DNA of 64,000 nucleotides from CALKZN01 sp050633585. GTDB lineage: Bacteria > Pseudomonadota > Gammaproteobacteria > Arenicellales > Arenicellaceae. A program made the translations under genes and the position numbers. Below the pieces are notes generated by a model. It worked only from the letters and a program-made list of their open reading frames with translations, made no database searches and was not told the DNA's origin. Shown in pieces: positions 8,948-17,820 of the stretch. The stretch's first letter is position 1, and each line of letters begins with the position of its first letter. Where the stretch lies: contig JBOEGT010000051.1 in assembly GCA_050633585.1 (NCBI GenBank), positions 1 through 64,000 of the forward strand, given 5' to 3'.

Positions 8948-10006
8948 TCACGTTGATGATTGAGTCACTTTTTCTGGAGCGGGAGTTTCGAAACTCTCTT
9001 TGCTTGGAATTTGAGCTATCGCTGTAGAAATTCGCTCTGGAAGTTGGCGTTTTGCTTCTTTGCTGGCTACTTTGATGGCGGTAAGAAAGCCAAAGGTGTC
9101 CGCGCCTCCATGACTTTTGATGACAACGCCACGTAATCCTGCGAGTGTTGCTCCGTTATAGAGTCTTGGGTCTAAGCGCTTTTTGATGGATTTAAATGTG
9201 CGTATTGAAAACATAGCGACAAGTTTGCGAAAGAGGCTTTTAGAAAATTCTTCTTTGGCAATATTGCTAATTAATTTTGCTGCGCCTTCAGAGGTTTTTA
9301 ACGCTATATTGCCTTCGAAGCCATCACAGACTATGACATCTGACTTGTCCGTAAAAATTTCATCACCTTCTATATAGCCTTGAAAATTTAGGTTGGTATT
9401 GCTTAAAAGCTCTGCAGTTGCTTTGACTTTGGCGTTACCTTTAATTTCCTCAGACCCAACATTGAGTAAATGAACGCGAGGATGCTCAATATTGTGAGTG
9501 ACGGTGCATACTTCAGAGCCCATATAGGCAAACTGTAAGAGCATTTCTGGTGTTGAATCAACATTAGCACCAAGGTCAAGCATGTGAACAGTGCTGTGTT
9601 CTGTGGGTAAAACAGAACAAATTGCTGGGCGTTCAATGCCTGGGATCATCTTTAGTACAAATCGGGATGTTGCCATCAGTGCGCCAGTATTACCTGCACT
9701 GACTGCGGCATCAGAGCGCCCTTCTTTAACAAGATTGATGGCAATGCGCATTGATGAGTCTTTTTTCTTCTTTAACGCAAGTGCTGGAGCTTCATCCATT
9801 TCAACCACTTGGCTTGCATGGACAATGCTCAGTCTTTCGGAGACATTGCTAGTATTTTCATTGTTCAAGCACTGGTGAATATCATTTTCATTACCGACAA
9901 GGATAACGCTCAGCTCAGTGTCTGATTCAAGTGCTTGAATGGCTGCTGGTATTGTGATGCTGGGGCCGTAATCGCCGCCCATGGCATCGATGGAAATGGT
10001 TGTCAT
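8948..10006 (-). CDS. plsX: Acyl-ACP:phosphate acyltransferase
   Basis: 352 aa PlsX, which makes acyl-phosphate from acyl-ACP for glycerophospholipid synthesis with PlsY. It starts with TISIDAMGGDYGP, and has SAGNTGALMA, LDLGANVDS, CDGFEGNIALKTSEG and GLRGVVIKSHGGAD, all typical of the family. It follows rpmF by about 215 nt and is probably transcribed from the rpmF promoter, as in the conserved rpmF-plsX-fab arrangement. Confidence 0.97.
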   Translation of the reverse strand: MTTISIDAMGGDYGPSITIPAAIQALESDTELSVILVGNENDIHQCLNNENTSNVSERLSIVHASQVVEMDEAPALALKKKKDSSMRIAINLVKEGRSDAAVSAGNTGALMATSRFVLKMIPGIERPAICSVLPTEHSTVHMLDLGANVDSTPEMLLQFAYMGSEVCTVTHNIEHPRVHLLNVGSEEIKGNAKVKATAELLSNTNLNFQGYIEGDEIFTDKSDVIVCDGFEGNIALKTSEGAAKLISNIAKEEFSKSLFRKLVAMFSIRTFKSIKKRLDPRLYNGATLAGLRGVVIKSHGGADTFGFLTAIKVASKEAKRQLPERISTAIAQIPSKESFETPAPEKVTQSST

Positions 10007-10222
10007 AGTATAAGCAAGTATTCAATTCTTGTTATTGTATAAATAGCTTCTTCTTCTAAGGCTAGCGTAGCGTATCACTTTTATCGCTGTAAAGCGTAGT
10101 GATTAAGAATCTATTTTAAGAATACTCTGGTTAGAATATTTTTGGAAAGGTATTCATCAAGGATGCGAAGCAGAGAGTTGATCGTGTCACTGCTCTGTTT
10201 CGCAAAACCTGTGATGCGTGAA

Positions 10223-10402
10223 TTAAGCGCCTTTTACGTTGACGACTTTTTTACCACGATAGTGACCTGTTGCTGTCACTTGGTGACGACGGTGTTGCTC
10301 ACCAGTCGTTGTGTCTGAAGATAATGTTGATACATTTAATGCATCATGTGAACGACGCATACCTTTACGCGACGATGATTTTTTACTTTTCTGGACTGCC
10401 AT
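10223..10402 (-). CDS. rpmF: 50S ribosomal protein L32
   Basis: 59 aa basic ribosomal protein L32, starting MAVQKSKKSSSRKGMRRSHD. The ATG at 10402 is preceded by GAGGGTA. A frame extending to 10417 adds five residues with no ribosome-binding site and is not used. Zinc-ribbon cysteines are absent, as in the E. coli form. The usual upstream neighbour yceD (DUF177) is not here: about 190 nt of non-coding DNA separate rpmF from pncC. Confidence 0.95.
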   Translation of the reverse strand: MAVQKSKKSSSRKGMRRSHDALNVSTLSSDTTTGEQHRRHQVTATGHYRGKKVVNVKGA

Positions 10403-10452
10403 TTTGGATACCCTCAAAAACTGTCATTGCAGTTTAAATTTCTGTGGCGCGA

Positions 10453-10481
10453 ATCATATAGACAGCATGAAGTAGAGTCAA
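10453..10481 (-). promoter_or_regulatory. Sigma-70 promoter for rpmF-plsX-fabDG
   Basis: Minus-strand TTGACT (10476-10481), exact 17-bp spacer, TATGAT (10453-10458), then TCGCGCC. Each hexamer matches consensus at five of six positions. The predicted start lies about 45 nt before the rpmF ATG. The discriminator is the same as in front of acpP. Confidence 0.8.
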
Positions 10482-10596
10482 AAAAATATCTTAAAAAAAA
10501 CGTTTTTTTCGTTTTATATTGACTGGATTCAATGGTTTGCTAATAAAACGGCTTTGATTTGACGTTGAAGTGCTCAAAAAATTGAAAATACTGCGT

Positions 10597-11097
10597 TTAC
10601 AGCTCTGACTGATAATGTAATTGAATGAAGCTTAGCAGGCAGTTAAATGCATGTTTCACGGCGGCATTGCGAACATCTGCCCTGTTTCCAGTGAAGTGTT
10701 GGGTATCTGCGGACTGTGCTGTTTCTGAACCCCAGGCAAAACAAACCGTGCCAACAGGTTTTTCTATGGTTCCGCCGCCTGGTCCGGCTATCCCTGTGAT
10801 GGAAACCGCTAGTGATGCATTTGAATGTTTAAGTGCGCCAGTTAACATTTCTGTGGCGACTGTTTCACTAACGGCGCCATATGTATTTAAGCTAGTATCG
10901 GATACGTTTAACATGTCCTTTTTAGCTTCATTACTATAAGTGATAAATGCGCGGTCGAACATGTGAGAGCTGCCAGCAATCTCAGTTATTTCTGCGCTAA
11001 CTAACCCTCCGGTACACGATTCAGCGGTTGCCAAAACTAGATGGTGCTTTAAGCAGTATTCGTAAACGCTTTGTGCTGATTGGTTTATCGTTTTCAT
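10597..11097 (-). CDS. pncC: Nicotinamide-nucleotide amidohydrolase (CinA C-terminal domain type)
   Basis: 166 aa protein consisting only of the CinA C-terminal domain. This enzyme deamidates nicotinamide mononucleotide to nicotinate mononucleotide in NAD recycling. ATAESCTGGLVSAEIT near residue 25, ISITGIAGPGGGT-like segment (AVSITGIAGPGGG) and KPVGTVCFAW are conserved family features. Start is ATG 11097. It stands alone on the minus strand upstream of rpmF. In many relatives it lies beside recA; that neighbour is not seen here. Confidence 0.93.
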   Translation of the reverse strand: MKTINQSAQSVYEYCLKHHLVLATAESCTGGLVSAEITEIAGSSHMFDRAFITYSNEAKKDMLNVSDTSLNTYGAVSETVATEMLTGALKHSNASLAVSITGIAGPGGGTIEKPVGTVCFAWGSETAQSADTQHFTGNRADVRNAAVKHAFNCLLSFIQLHYQSEL

Positions 11098-11372
11098 AGT
11101 GAAATTGTTAAGTTTTAATGGTAACGCTAGTATTTGTCATTAAAGATTGGTTTTCTATAGCTTTTATAGTGCTTTTTTCATGAATAACGCTTTATATATC
11201 GTGACGCTATGTGTACTATCCGCTTTCTGAAAAAATTGCAGTGTTTTGCGTCGGTTCTATGAAAATTATTTATAACTCACGTGAACATGATTTTAACGGT
11301 TTTGTCCCTCATTTTTGAAATTGTTTTAAAAAGTGGGCTCAAAACAAACATTGATAACGAGACGAGTTAGAC

Positions 11373-13463
11373 ATGGCAGATCTATCTAAATACCGTAATA
11401 TTGGTATCTTCGCCCACGTAGACGCGGGTAAAACAACAACGACTGAACGTATTCTTAGCTTAACGGGTAAGATTCATAAAATTGGTGAGGTTCACGATGG
11501 TGAAGCAACAACTGACTTTATGGAGCAAGAGCAAGAACGTGGTATTACGATTCAGTCTGCTGCGGTGACGTGTGAGTGGGACAGCCATCGTTTCAATATT
11601 ATTGACACACCGGGACACGTTGATTTCACGGTTGAAGTTTACCGTTCATTGAAAGTTCTAGACGGTGGTGTCGGGGTATTCTGTGGTTCTGGTGGTGTTG
11701 AGCCTCAATCAGAAACTAACTGGCGCTATGCGAATGAATCAGAAGTTGCGCGAGTTATTTTTGTGAATAAGCTTGATCGTATGGGCGCTGATTTCTATCG
11801 TGTGACTGATCAAGTCAAAAATGTGTTAGGTGCCCACCCTCTTATCATGGTTCTACCAATTGGTATTGAAGATGATTTCGTCGGTGTTGTGGATCTATTA
11901 ACTGAAAAAGCCTATGTTTGGGATGATTCAGGTGATCCAACAAAATATGAAGTTAAAGATGTTCCTGCTGATATGGCTGACAAAGTGGCTGAATATCGTG
12001 AGCAACTTATTGAAACAGCGCTTGAGCAAGATGATGATGCGATGGAAGCTTACCTTGAAGGTGAAGAGCCAAGCATTGACACGATTAAAGCATGTATCCG
12101 TAAAGGGACTATTGCACTTGATTTCTTCCCTACTTACTGTGGTTCAGCATTCAAAAACAAAGGTGTTCAATTAGTATTGGACGCAGTCGTTAGCTACTTA
12201 CCTAGCCCAACTGAAGTTGAGCCTCAACCAGAAGTTGATATGGAAGGTAATGAAACAGGTGAGTTTGCTGTTGTTGATGCGGATCGCCCTCTTCGAGCAT
12301 TAGCATTCAAAATTATGGATGATCGTTTTGGTGCTCTAACTTTTGTTCGTATCTATTCAGGTAAGATCAACAAAGGCGATACTATTATGAATAGCTTCAC
12401 GGGCAAAACGGAACGTGTTGGCCGTATCGTAGAGATGGAAGCAGAAGATCGTAATGAACTTGATTCATGTCAAGCTGGTGATATTGTTGCGATTGTTGGC
12501 ATGAAAAATGTTCAGACTGGTCATACTTTATGCGACCCCAAGTCTCCAGCAACATTAGAGCCGATGGTTTTCCCTGAGCCTGTGATTTCAATGGCTGTTT
12601 TCCCGAAAGATAAAGCAGCAACAGAAAAAATGGGTATAGCTCTGGGTAAAATGGTTGCAGAAGATCCATCATTTATTGTTGAAACTGATCAAGAGTCTGG
12701 TGAAACAATTTTGAAAGGCATGGGTGAGCTTCATTTAGATATTAAAGTTGATATTTTGAAGCGTACACACGGTGTTGAATGTGAAGTGGGTGCGCCTCAG
12801 GTTGCTTACCGCGAAACAATTACTCGTACTATTGAAGATGCATACACGCACAAGAAGCAATCAGGTGGTTCTGGTCAATTCGCGAAAATCGAATATACAA
12901 TTGAGCCAAATGAAGCCGGTGCGGGTTATGAATTTGAATCAAAAGTGGTTGGTGGTAATGTTCCTCGTGAATTCTGGCCTGCTGTTGAGAAAGGCTTTAA
13001 GGATTCAATGGAAAAAGGCGTATTAGCTGGTTTCCCTGTAGAAGACATTAAAGTTACATTGACTGACGGTGGTTTCCACGCCGTGGATTCATCAGCTGTT
13101 GCTTTTGAGATTGCTGCAAAAGCGGCTTACCGTGAATCATTGCCAAAAGCGGGTCCACAAATTCTTGAGCCAATGATGAAGGTTGATGTTTTCACTCCAG
13201 AAGATCATGTTGGTGATGTGATTGGTGACTTGAATCGTCGCCGTGGCATGATGAAGTCTCAAGAGCTAGGTGTGACTGGTGCGCAAATTAAAGCAGATGT
13301 CCCTCTTTCTGAGATGTTTGGTTATATTGGTGATTTGCGAACAATGACTTCTGGTCGAGGCCAATTCTCAATGGAATTCTTGAACTATCAAGCATGTCCT
13401 AAGAATGTCGCCGATGAAGTGATTGCCGACGCAAAAGCAAAAGAAGAAGCGAAAAAGAAATAA
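11373..13463 (+). CDS. fusA2: Elongation factor G, second-copy type (FusA2/FusB)
   Basis: 696 aa translational GTPase. The G1 motif AHVDAGKTTTTER starts near residue 14; RGITIQSA (switch I), DTPGHVDF (G3) and NKLDRMG (G4) follow, with domains II-V complete. The N-terminus MADLSKYRNIGIFAHVD, with FCGSGGVEPQSE in place of the usual FCAVGGVQPQSE-like sequence, resembles the second EF-G of Vibrio, Shewanella and Pseudomonas rather than the str-operon copy. It is not flanked by rpsL, rpsG or tufA. A strong terminator follows, so it is a single-gene unit. Activity in translocation or ribosome recycling cannot be told from sequence alone. Confidence 0.9.
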   Translation: MADLSKYRNIGIFAHVDAGKTTTTERILSLTGKIHKIGEVHDGEATTDFMEQEQERGITIQSAAVTCEWDSHRFNIIDTPGHVDFTVEVYRSLKVLDGGVGVFCGSGGVEPQSETNWRYANESEVARVIFVNKLDRMGADFYRVTDQVKNVLGAHPLIMVLPIGIEDDFVGVVDLLTEKAYVWDDSGDPTKYEVKDVPADMADKVAEYREQLIETALEQDDDAMEAYLEGEEPSIDTIKACIRKGTIALDFFPTYCGSAFKNKGVQLVLDAVVSYLPSPTEVEPQPEVDMEGNETGEFAVVDADRPLRALAFKIMDDRFGALTFVRIYSGKINKGDTIMNSFTGKTERVGRIVEMEAEDRNELDSCQAGDIVAIVGMKNVQTGHTLCDPKSPATLEPMVFPEPVISMAVFPKDKAATEKMGIALGKMVAEDPSFIVETDQESGETILKGMGELHLDIKVDILKRTHGVECEVGAPQVAYRETITRTIEDAYTHKKQSGGSGQFAKIEYTIEPNEAGAGYEFESKVVGGNVPREFWPAVEKGFKDSMEKGVLAGFPVEDIKVTLTDGGFHAVDSSAVAFEIAAKAAYRESLPKAGPQILEPMMKVDVFTPEDHVGDVIGDLNRRRGMMKSQELGVTGAQIKADVPLSEMFGYIGDLRTMTSGRGQFSMEFLNYQACPKNVADEVIADAKAKEEAKKK

Positions 13464-13479
13464 ATTTTTTATTCTTTAC

Positions 13480-13512
13480 AAAAAAGCCTCGCTTGATGCG
13501 AGGCTTTTTTTT
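13480..13512 (+). terminator. Rho-independent terminator of fusA2
   Basis: Inverted repeat AAAAAAGCCTCGC / GCGAGGCTTTTTT with a 5-nt loop (TTGAT) and an eight-T run, 17 nt after the fusA2 stop. Confidence 0.93.
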
Positions 13513-13650
13513 GGAAAAAATAAAGCGATATTGCATGTTGTAGGTGTGATAAGTGAATATTACAAATATTTAGTTAGGGATTCATAGCGCTGATATATAG
13601 TGAATAATCAAATTTTATGAAAAATATTTGAATTAAATCAGCGTGGTGAA

Positions 13651-14082
13651 ATGAAAAAAATACTATTAATTGCGGGAATAAGTTTTTTGAGCGTGAGTTC
13701 TGGATTGTCTATTGTTCAAGCATCTTCTATTGAAGCGAGGAAATCAGCTAAAAATATTTGTGATTTCACAGAAACAACTGAATTAAATGTTCGCTTTGAT
13801 TTGATGGTCGAAAAGGCGATGTTAGCGGATGCTGAAGTGAAAAAAATTCAATCGGATATTACTGAAATAGCCAAAGAATCTGGAATTGAGTTGATTAGCT
13901 TGAAAAGCATGAATTTTAACTTGAATTCTCAAAGAAGAAATCAAGGTGATTGGTTTCAATTAAATGGTAATTTAAGATATACCATTGATGATTATGATCA
14001 AAGTTTGTCTTTTGTAGATAAATTAAAACAAGCAGATTATCAAGTTTCCCTGAGTATGAATGCATATCAGCAATGCCGATAA
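13651..14082 (+). CDS. Small secreted protein of unknown function
   Basis: 143 aa, not recognised. Residues 1-25 form a clear signal peptide (KK, hydrophobic core, VQASS), so the mature protein is likely periplasmic or secreted. It has two cysteines, C37 near the mature N-terminus and C142 one residue from the end, which could pair. The rest is charged and mixed helix/strand. The part around residues 63-135 resembles half of a SIMPL (DUF541)-like fold, but too weakly to claim. Low GC and an isolated position between fusA2 and a TRAP operon suggest an accessory gene. The ATG at 13651 has only a weak GTGG/GTGAA signal upstream. Confidence 0.6.
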   Translation: MKKILLIAGISFLSVSSGLSIVQASSIEARKSAKNICDFTETTELNVRFDLMVEKAMLADAEVKKIQSDITEIAKESGIELISLKSMNFNLNSQRRNQGDWFQLNGNLRYTIDDYDQSLSFVDKLKQADYQVSLSMNAYQQCR

Positions 14083-14412
14083 TGTATTATTTTGGTAGAA
14101 ATAGTGAGTTGTTATTGTGGAAAGCCTTATTGGTAAGACCTATTGACTACTTTTTGTTGACATCAAAAATGTGACAATACACAATGAACCTCGATTTTAA
14201 GAGGTCGTAAGTAGAATTTTAAAATATTGAATAACGATTCTTATCATTCAATACACATTTATGATCTTTTACTGGTCCGACATTTTTAGCTGAGTTGACA
14301 GACTTTTCTTGAATGGATTGGTGTTATTCAGAAGTAATCGCTCAGGCTTTAAAAAAATTGCTAAATATGTGATTTAGCAAAAAATAAAAATAAAATTAAA
14401 CCGGAGAACAGC
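14083..14412 (+). promoter_or_regulatory. Upstream region of the TRAP operon
   Basis: 330 nt without a gene. A consensus -35 TTGACA at 14157-14162 is followed 17 bp later by CACAAT (14180-14185), a plausible sigma-70 promoter with a leader of about 220 nt. CGGAG is at 14402-14406, just before the dctP start. A Fur-like tract around 14230-14250 is too degenerate to call. Confidence 0.4.
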
Positions 14413-15450
14413 ATGAAGAAAAAAATACTTGCGGGCCTATTAGGCCTTTCTTTATCTACGGGCGCATCCGCTGCACCAGATACACTAGAAATGACCTCAG
14501 CTTTTGGTAAAAATTTGCCAATTCTCGGAACAGCTGGTGTTGATTTTGTAAATAAAATCAATGGCATATCTAATGAAGTTAATTTCAAACATTTTGATCC
14601 AGGTAAACTGGTTCCTACGTTAGAAGCATTAGATGCAGTATCCAATGGTTCAGTTGATTCAGCTTATGCCACATCAGGTTATTGGCAAGGTAAACTAAAA
14701 GCAGCGTCATTATTTGCTGCAGTGCCCTTTGGGCCTGAAACGGGGGAGTTTTTGGGTTGGATTCTCAATGACGATGGTGCAAAACTGTGGCAACAGATGT
14801 ACGACGATAATGGCTATAACGTTAAAACGATTCCATGCGGAATTATTGCCCCTGAAACTTCGGGGTGGTTTAAAAAGGAAATCAAAACAGTTGCTGACTT
14901 GAAAGGTCTGAATATGCGCTTCTTTGGGTTAGGTGCGAAAGTGATGGAAAAAATGGGTGTGTCTACCTCCCTTCTTGCCGCTGGTGATATCTTTCCTGCT
15001 CTTGAGCGCGGAGCAATTGATGCAACGGAATTTTCGATGCCCAAAATTGACGCACGTTTAGGCTTCCATAAAATTGCTAAATATAATTATTTCCCAGGAT
15101 GGCACCAACCATCAACGATATTTGAGTTATTAATAAACAAAGATAAATATGATGGTTTGTCTGACTCTGCAAAAAAACAAATTGAAGTGTCATGCCTTGC
15201 AAATATCACCACTAATTATGCCGAAGGTGAAGCAACTAACTATGCTGCAATGGTTGAGAATGAAACTAAAAACGGTGTAATTAACAAGGTTTGGAGTCCA
15301 GAAATTCTTGCTGCTTTTGAAAAAAACTGGAATGAAGTAGCAGCTGAATTAGCGGCTGAAGATAAATTCTTTAAACTCGTGTGGGATGACCTTCAAGAGT
15401 ATCGTAAAGGTTATAAAGTGTGGTCTCAAAACTATCTGCCTCGTAAATAA
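14413..15450 (+). CDS. dctP: TRAP transporter solute-binding protein
   Basis: 345 aa periplasmic binding protein of the DctP/TakP class (the mannitol/chloroaromatic or 2-oxoacid-like branch, COG4663). The signal peptide ends at ASA-A (about residue 20). The segment MRFFGLGAKVMEKMG carries the conserved TRAP arginine that pairs with a substrate carboxylate, and GAIDATEFSMPKID and PGWHQPSTIFELLINK are family hallmarks. This branch binds organic acids such as 2-oxoacids, lactate or aromatic acids; the ligand here cannot be named. It is first in a three-gene operon, with dctQ 108 nt downstream, a gap often seen where the binding protein is made in excess. Confidence 0.9.
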   Translation: MKKKILAGLLGLSLSTGASAAPDTLEMTSAFGKNLPILGTAGVDFVNKINGISNEVNFKHFDPGKLVPTLEALDAVSNGSVDSAYATSGYWQGKLKAASLFAAVPFGPETGEFLGWILNDDGAKLWQQMYDDNGYNVKTIPCGIIAPETSGWFKKEIKTVADLKGLNMRFFGLGAKVMEKMGVSTSLLAAGDIFPALERGAIDATEFSMPKIDARLGFHKIAKYNYFPGWHQPSTIFELLINKDKYDGLSDSAKKQIEVSCLANITTNYAEGEATNYAAMVENETKNGVINKVWSPEILAAFEKNWNEVAAELAAEDKFFKLVWDDLQEYRKGYKVWSQNYLPRK

Positions 15451-15558
15451 AAACAGTATTTCTTACTGTCAATAAGGTATTGGGAGACTAACTATGGCGT
15501 TAGTCTTCCTTTTCTTATCATCTTATTTAATTTTATCATTCGTATGAGGGGCTAAATC

Positions 15559-16344
15559 GTGTCATCGCAAATACCGGAAGATCCTATTGAGTTAATTGCC
15601 ATCTCTGATCCAGGAGAAAAGGATAAAGAAAATCATCTTTGGAGTGATCGCTTAGTGGTGAATGTTGCGAATGTCGTGGCATGGCTTTTTCCTGTTCTTA
15701 TTCTTGCGATTGTGTCCCAAGTTATTTTACGAAAAATGGGCTTGAATCAAGCATGGTTAGACGATGCTCAATGGTGGATGTATGGTTTTGCTATGGTTGT
15801 TGGTTTTGCTTATGCGATTACAACCAGCAGCCATGTACGAGTAGATATCCTTCATCAACATTTTTCTTCGAAGAAAAAAGCTAAAGTAGAAATTTTTGCG
15901 CTCGGATGGTTACTACTGCCTTTCTTAGGGATTATGGCGGATGTTTTAATGCATTATGCCTATTCATCATGGGTTGCCAGTGAAGGTTCGGATAGCCCAA
16001 ATGGGTTACATAAGCTGTATTTATTAAAAATGTCATTACCGGTTTTGTTTGTTTTAGCAATGGTCGCAGCATTTTCTTCGTTGTACCGTAACTTAGCACT
16101 CATATCAAAGCCTGCAATATGGAAGATTTGCATAGGTGCTCTCCCTATCATCTGGTTTCTTTGTGAGCGTTTATCGTATTACTGTATGTGGTGGTACACG
16201 CATTTTACTCAGCCTGATTTGCATGTTCGTCGTATCCCACGAGAACCTTTATTGGAATATTCAACCTGGGTGGGACTTGGTGTGGTGATTGTTGTCTTTG
16301 TCATTAGCATTGCCAAAAACTGGCAAAATCATAGAGAAGTATAA
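15559..16344 (+). CDS. dctQ: TRAP transporter small permease
   Basis: 261 aa DctQ subunit, larger than the usual 160-200 aa. A polar N-terminus of about 35 residues is followed by membrane helices near residues 36-57, 75-90, 112-135, 155-178, 185-205 and 230-252. SSHVRVDIL at about residue 94 is the conserved DctQ motif (usually hVRVDhh). The extra C-terminal membrane segments are typical of the large DctQ form found with COG4663 binding proteins. Start is GTG 15559 with GAGGGG seven bases upstream; no ATG lies nearby. dctM begins 4 nt after its stop. Confidence 0.87.
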   Translation: MSSQIPEDPIELIAISDPGEKDKENHLWSDRLVVNVANVVAWLFPVLILAIVSQVILRKMGLNQAWLDDAQWWMYGFAMVVGFAYAITTSSHVRVDILHQHFSSKKKAKVEIFALGWLLLPFLGIMADVLMHYAYSSWVASEGSDSPNGLHKLYLLKMSLPVLFVLAMVAAFSSLYRNLALISKPAIWKICIGALPIIWFLCERLSYYCMWWYTHFTQPDLHVRRIPREPLLEYSTWVGLGVVIVVFVISIAKNWQNHREV

Positions 16345-16348
16345 TTTT

Positions 16349-17797
16349 ATGGAAATTCTTTCTTTTTTTGGTAAGGCAATGGACTTGAATCAGTGGATGA
16401 TATTACTGATGTTTTTAACATTTATTTTTATGTTATTTCGCGGTATTCCTGTGGCGTTTGCTTTAGTGGGAGTCAGTTTATTATTTGTTTTACTGGGTGA
16501 AGTTATCCTTGATCCCAACCGTCGGACAATTAATGAATTTATTGCCTTTGAACAAACAGGAATTAGCTATCAAAAACTATTTGCAACGGCAGGACGTTTT
16601 TTTGGTGGTGCTATTAAAAACCCCGTTCTAGTGGCTCTCCCAATGTTTATTTTTATGGGATTAATGCTAGATCAATCCGGCGTTGCTCAGCGGATGATGA
16701 AGTCCATGCAAACATTGTTTGGTGCATTAAAAGGTGGTTTAGCGATTACGGTTATGTTGATTGGTATTATCTTAGCAGCATCTACCGGAGTGATTGGCGC
16801 ATCGGTTGTTTTGTTGGGTGTTATGGGCATTCCCACGATGATGGCGCAAAACTATGATAAACCTATTGCTACCGGAACCATTGCTGCTTCAGGAACTTTA
16901 GGTATTCTTATCCCTCCTTCAATAATGCTGGTGATTATGTCAGATCAACTCGCTATCAGTTTGGGTGATCTTTTCATGGGCGCGTTATTCCCCGGTTTGT
17001 TGTTAGGTGGCTTGTATATTACGTATATTGTGATCTATGGTTTGCTCAAACCATCAGCGATGCCTTTGCCCGAAAATAGAGAGCCTGTTTCTATGAAAGT
17101 GGTTATGGATGTGTTGCTGTCGGTGATACCCCCAATGATTCTGATTTTAGTGGTTTTAGGGTCTATCTTTTTTGGTATTGCTACACCAACAGAAGCATCT
17201 GGTTTGGGTGCGTTAGGTGCAACTATTCTTGCGTTAACGAGTCGAAACCTTAATTTGAAGGTATTTAAAGACGTGATGCGTCAAACATTGAATGTTTCAG
17301 GATATATCGTAGGAATTTTCATCGCAGCAAATTTCTTTGCATTTATTCTACGTCGATATGGTGGAGATGAAATCATCGAACAGATGGTGTTGGGTTCTTT
17401 TGATAACCCTTACATGGTCGTTGTGTTTATCTTGTTTATTATTTTCTTATTAGGCTTTTTGCTTGATTGGATTGAAATCACACTGATTATCATGCCATTA
17501 ATGCTGCCAGTTGTTATAGGCTTAAATATTCCAGTTGAAGGCTATGGCATTGTGGATAATCCATCGGTGGTTTGGTTTGCCATTTTAGTCGCGGTAACCT
17601 TGCAGACATCCTTCTTGACCCCTCCTGTGGGTTTTGCCCTATTCTATTTAAAAGGCGTTTGTCCTCCTGAGATTACCTTGGGGAATATTTACAGAGGAAT
17701 TATTCCGTTTGTTATTTTGCAATTAATTGGCTTGGCGATTGTTTTTATGACTCCTGAGTTAACGACATGGTTGCCAGCAAAAGCTTATGCTAACTAA
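16349..17797 (+). CDS. dctM: TRAP transporter large permease
   Basis: 482 aa DctM subunit, the sodium-coupled transport channel, with about 12-14 membrane helices. FRGIPVAFALVG near the N-terminus, ASTGVIGASVVLLG, GTLGILIPPSIMLV and LLDWIEITLIIMPL are family signatures. I start it at ATG 16349, 4 nt after dctQ and near the AGAGAAG sequence. An upstream in-frame start inside dctQ would add 20 residues without a ribosome-binding site. It closes the dctPQM operon; the convergent dehydrogenase gene ends 23 nt beyond. Confidence 0.92.
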   Translation: MEILSFFGKAMDLNQWMILLMFLTFIFMLFRGIPVAFALVGVSLLFVLLGEVILDPNRRTINEFIAFEQTGISYQKLFATAGRFFGGAIKNPVLVALPMFIFMGLMLDQSGVAQRMMKSMQTLFGALKGGLAITVMLIGIILAASTGVIGASVVLLGVMGIPTMMAQNYDKPIATGTIAASGTLGILIPPSIMLVIMSDQLAISLGDLFMGALFPGLLLGGLYITYIVIYGLLKPSAMPLPENREPVSMKVVMDVLLSVIPPMILILVVLGSIFFGIATPTEASGLGALGATILALTSRNLNLKVFKDVMRQTLNVSGYIVGIFIAANFFAFILRRYGGDEIIEQMVLGSFDNPYMVVVFILFIIFLLGFLLDWIEITLIIMPLMLPVVIGLNIPVEGYGIVDNPSVVWFAILVAVTLQTSFLTPPVGFALFYLKGVCPPEITLGNIYRGIIPFVILQLIGLAIVFMTPELTTWLPAKAYAN

Positions 17798-17820
17798 CAC
17801 AGTTTTAGTTATTTGTACGG

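Noticed and set aside
14225..14255. Fur-box-like tract upstream of dctP
   Set aside because: Only about ten of fourteen positions fit a 7-1-7 pattern in AT-rich DNA; not enough.
16289..16348. Upstream start for dctM inside dctQ
   Set aside because: No ribosome-binding site; ATG 16349 gives a normal N-terminus 4 nt after dctQ.
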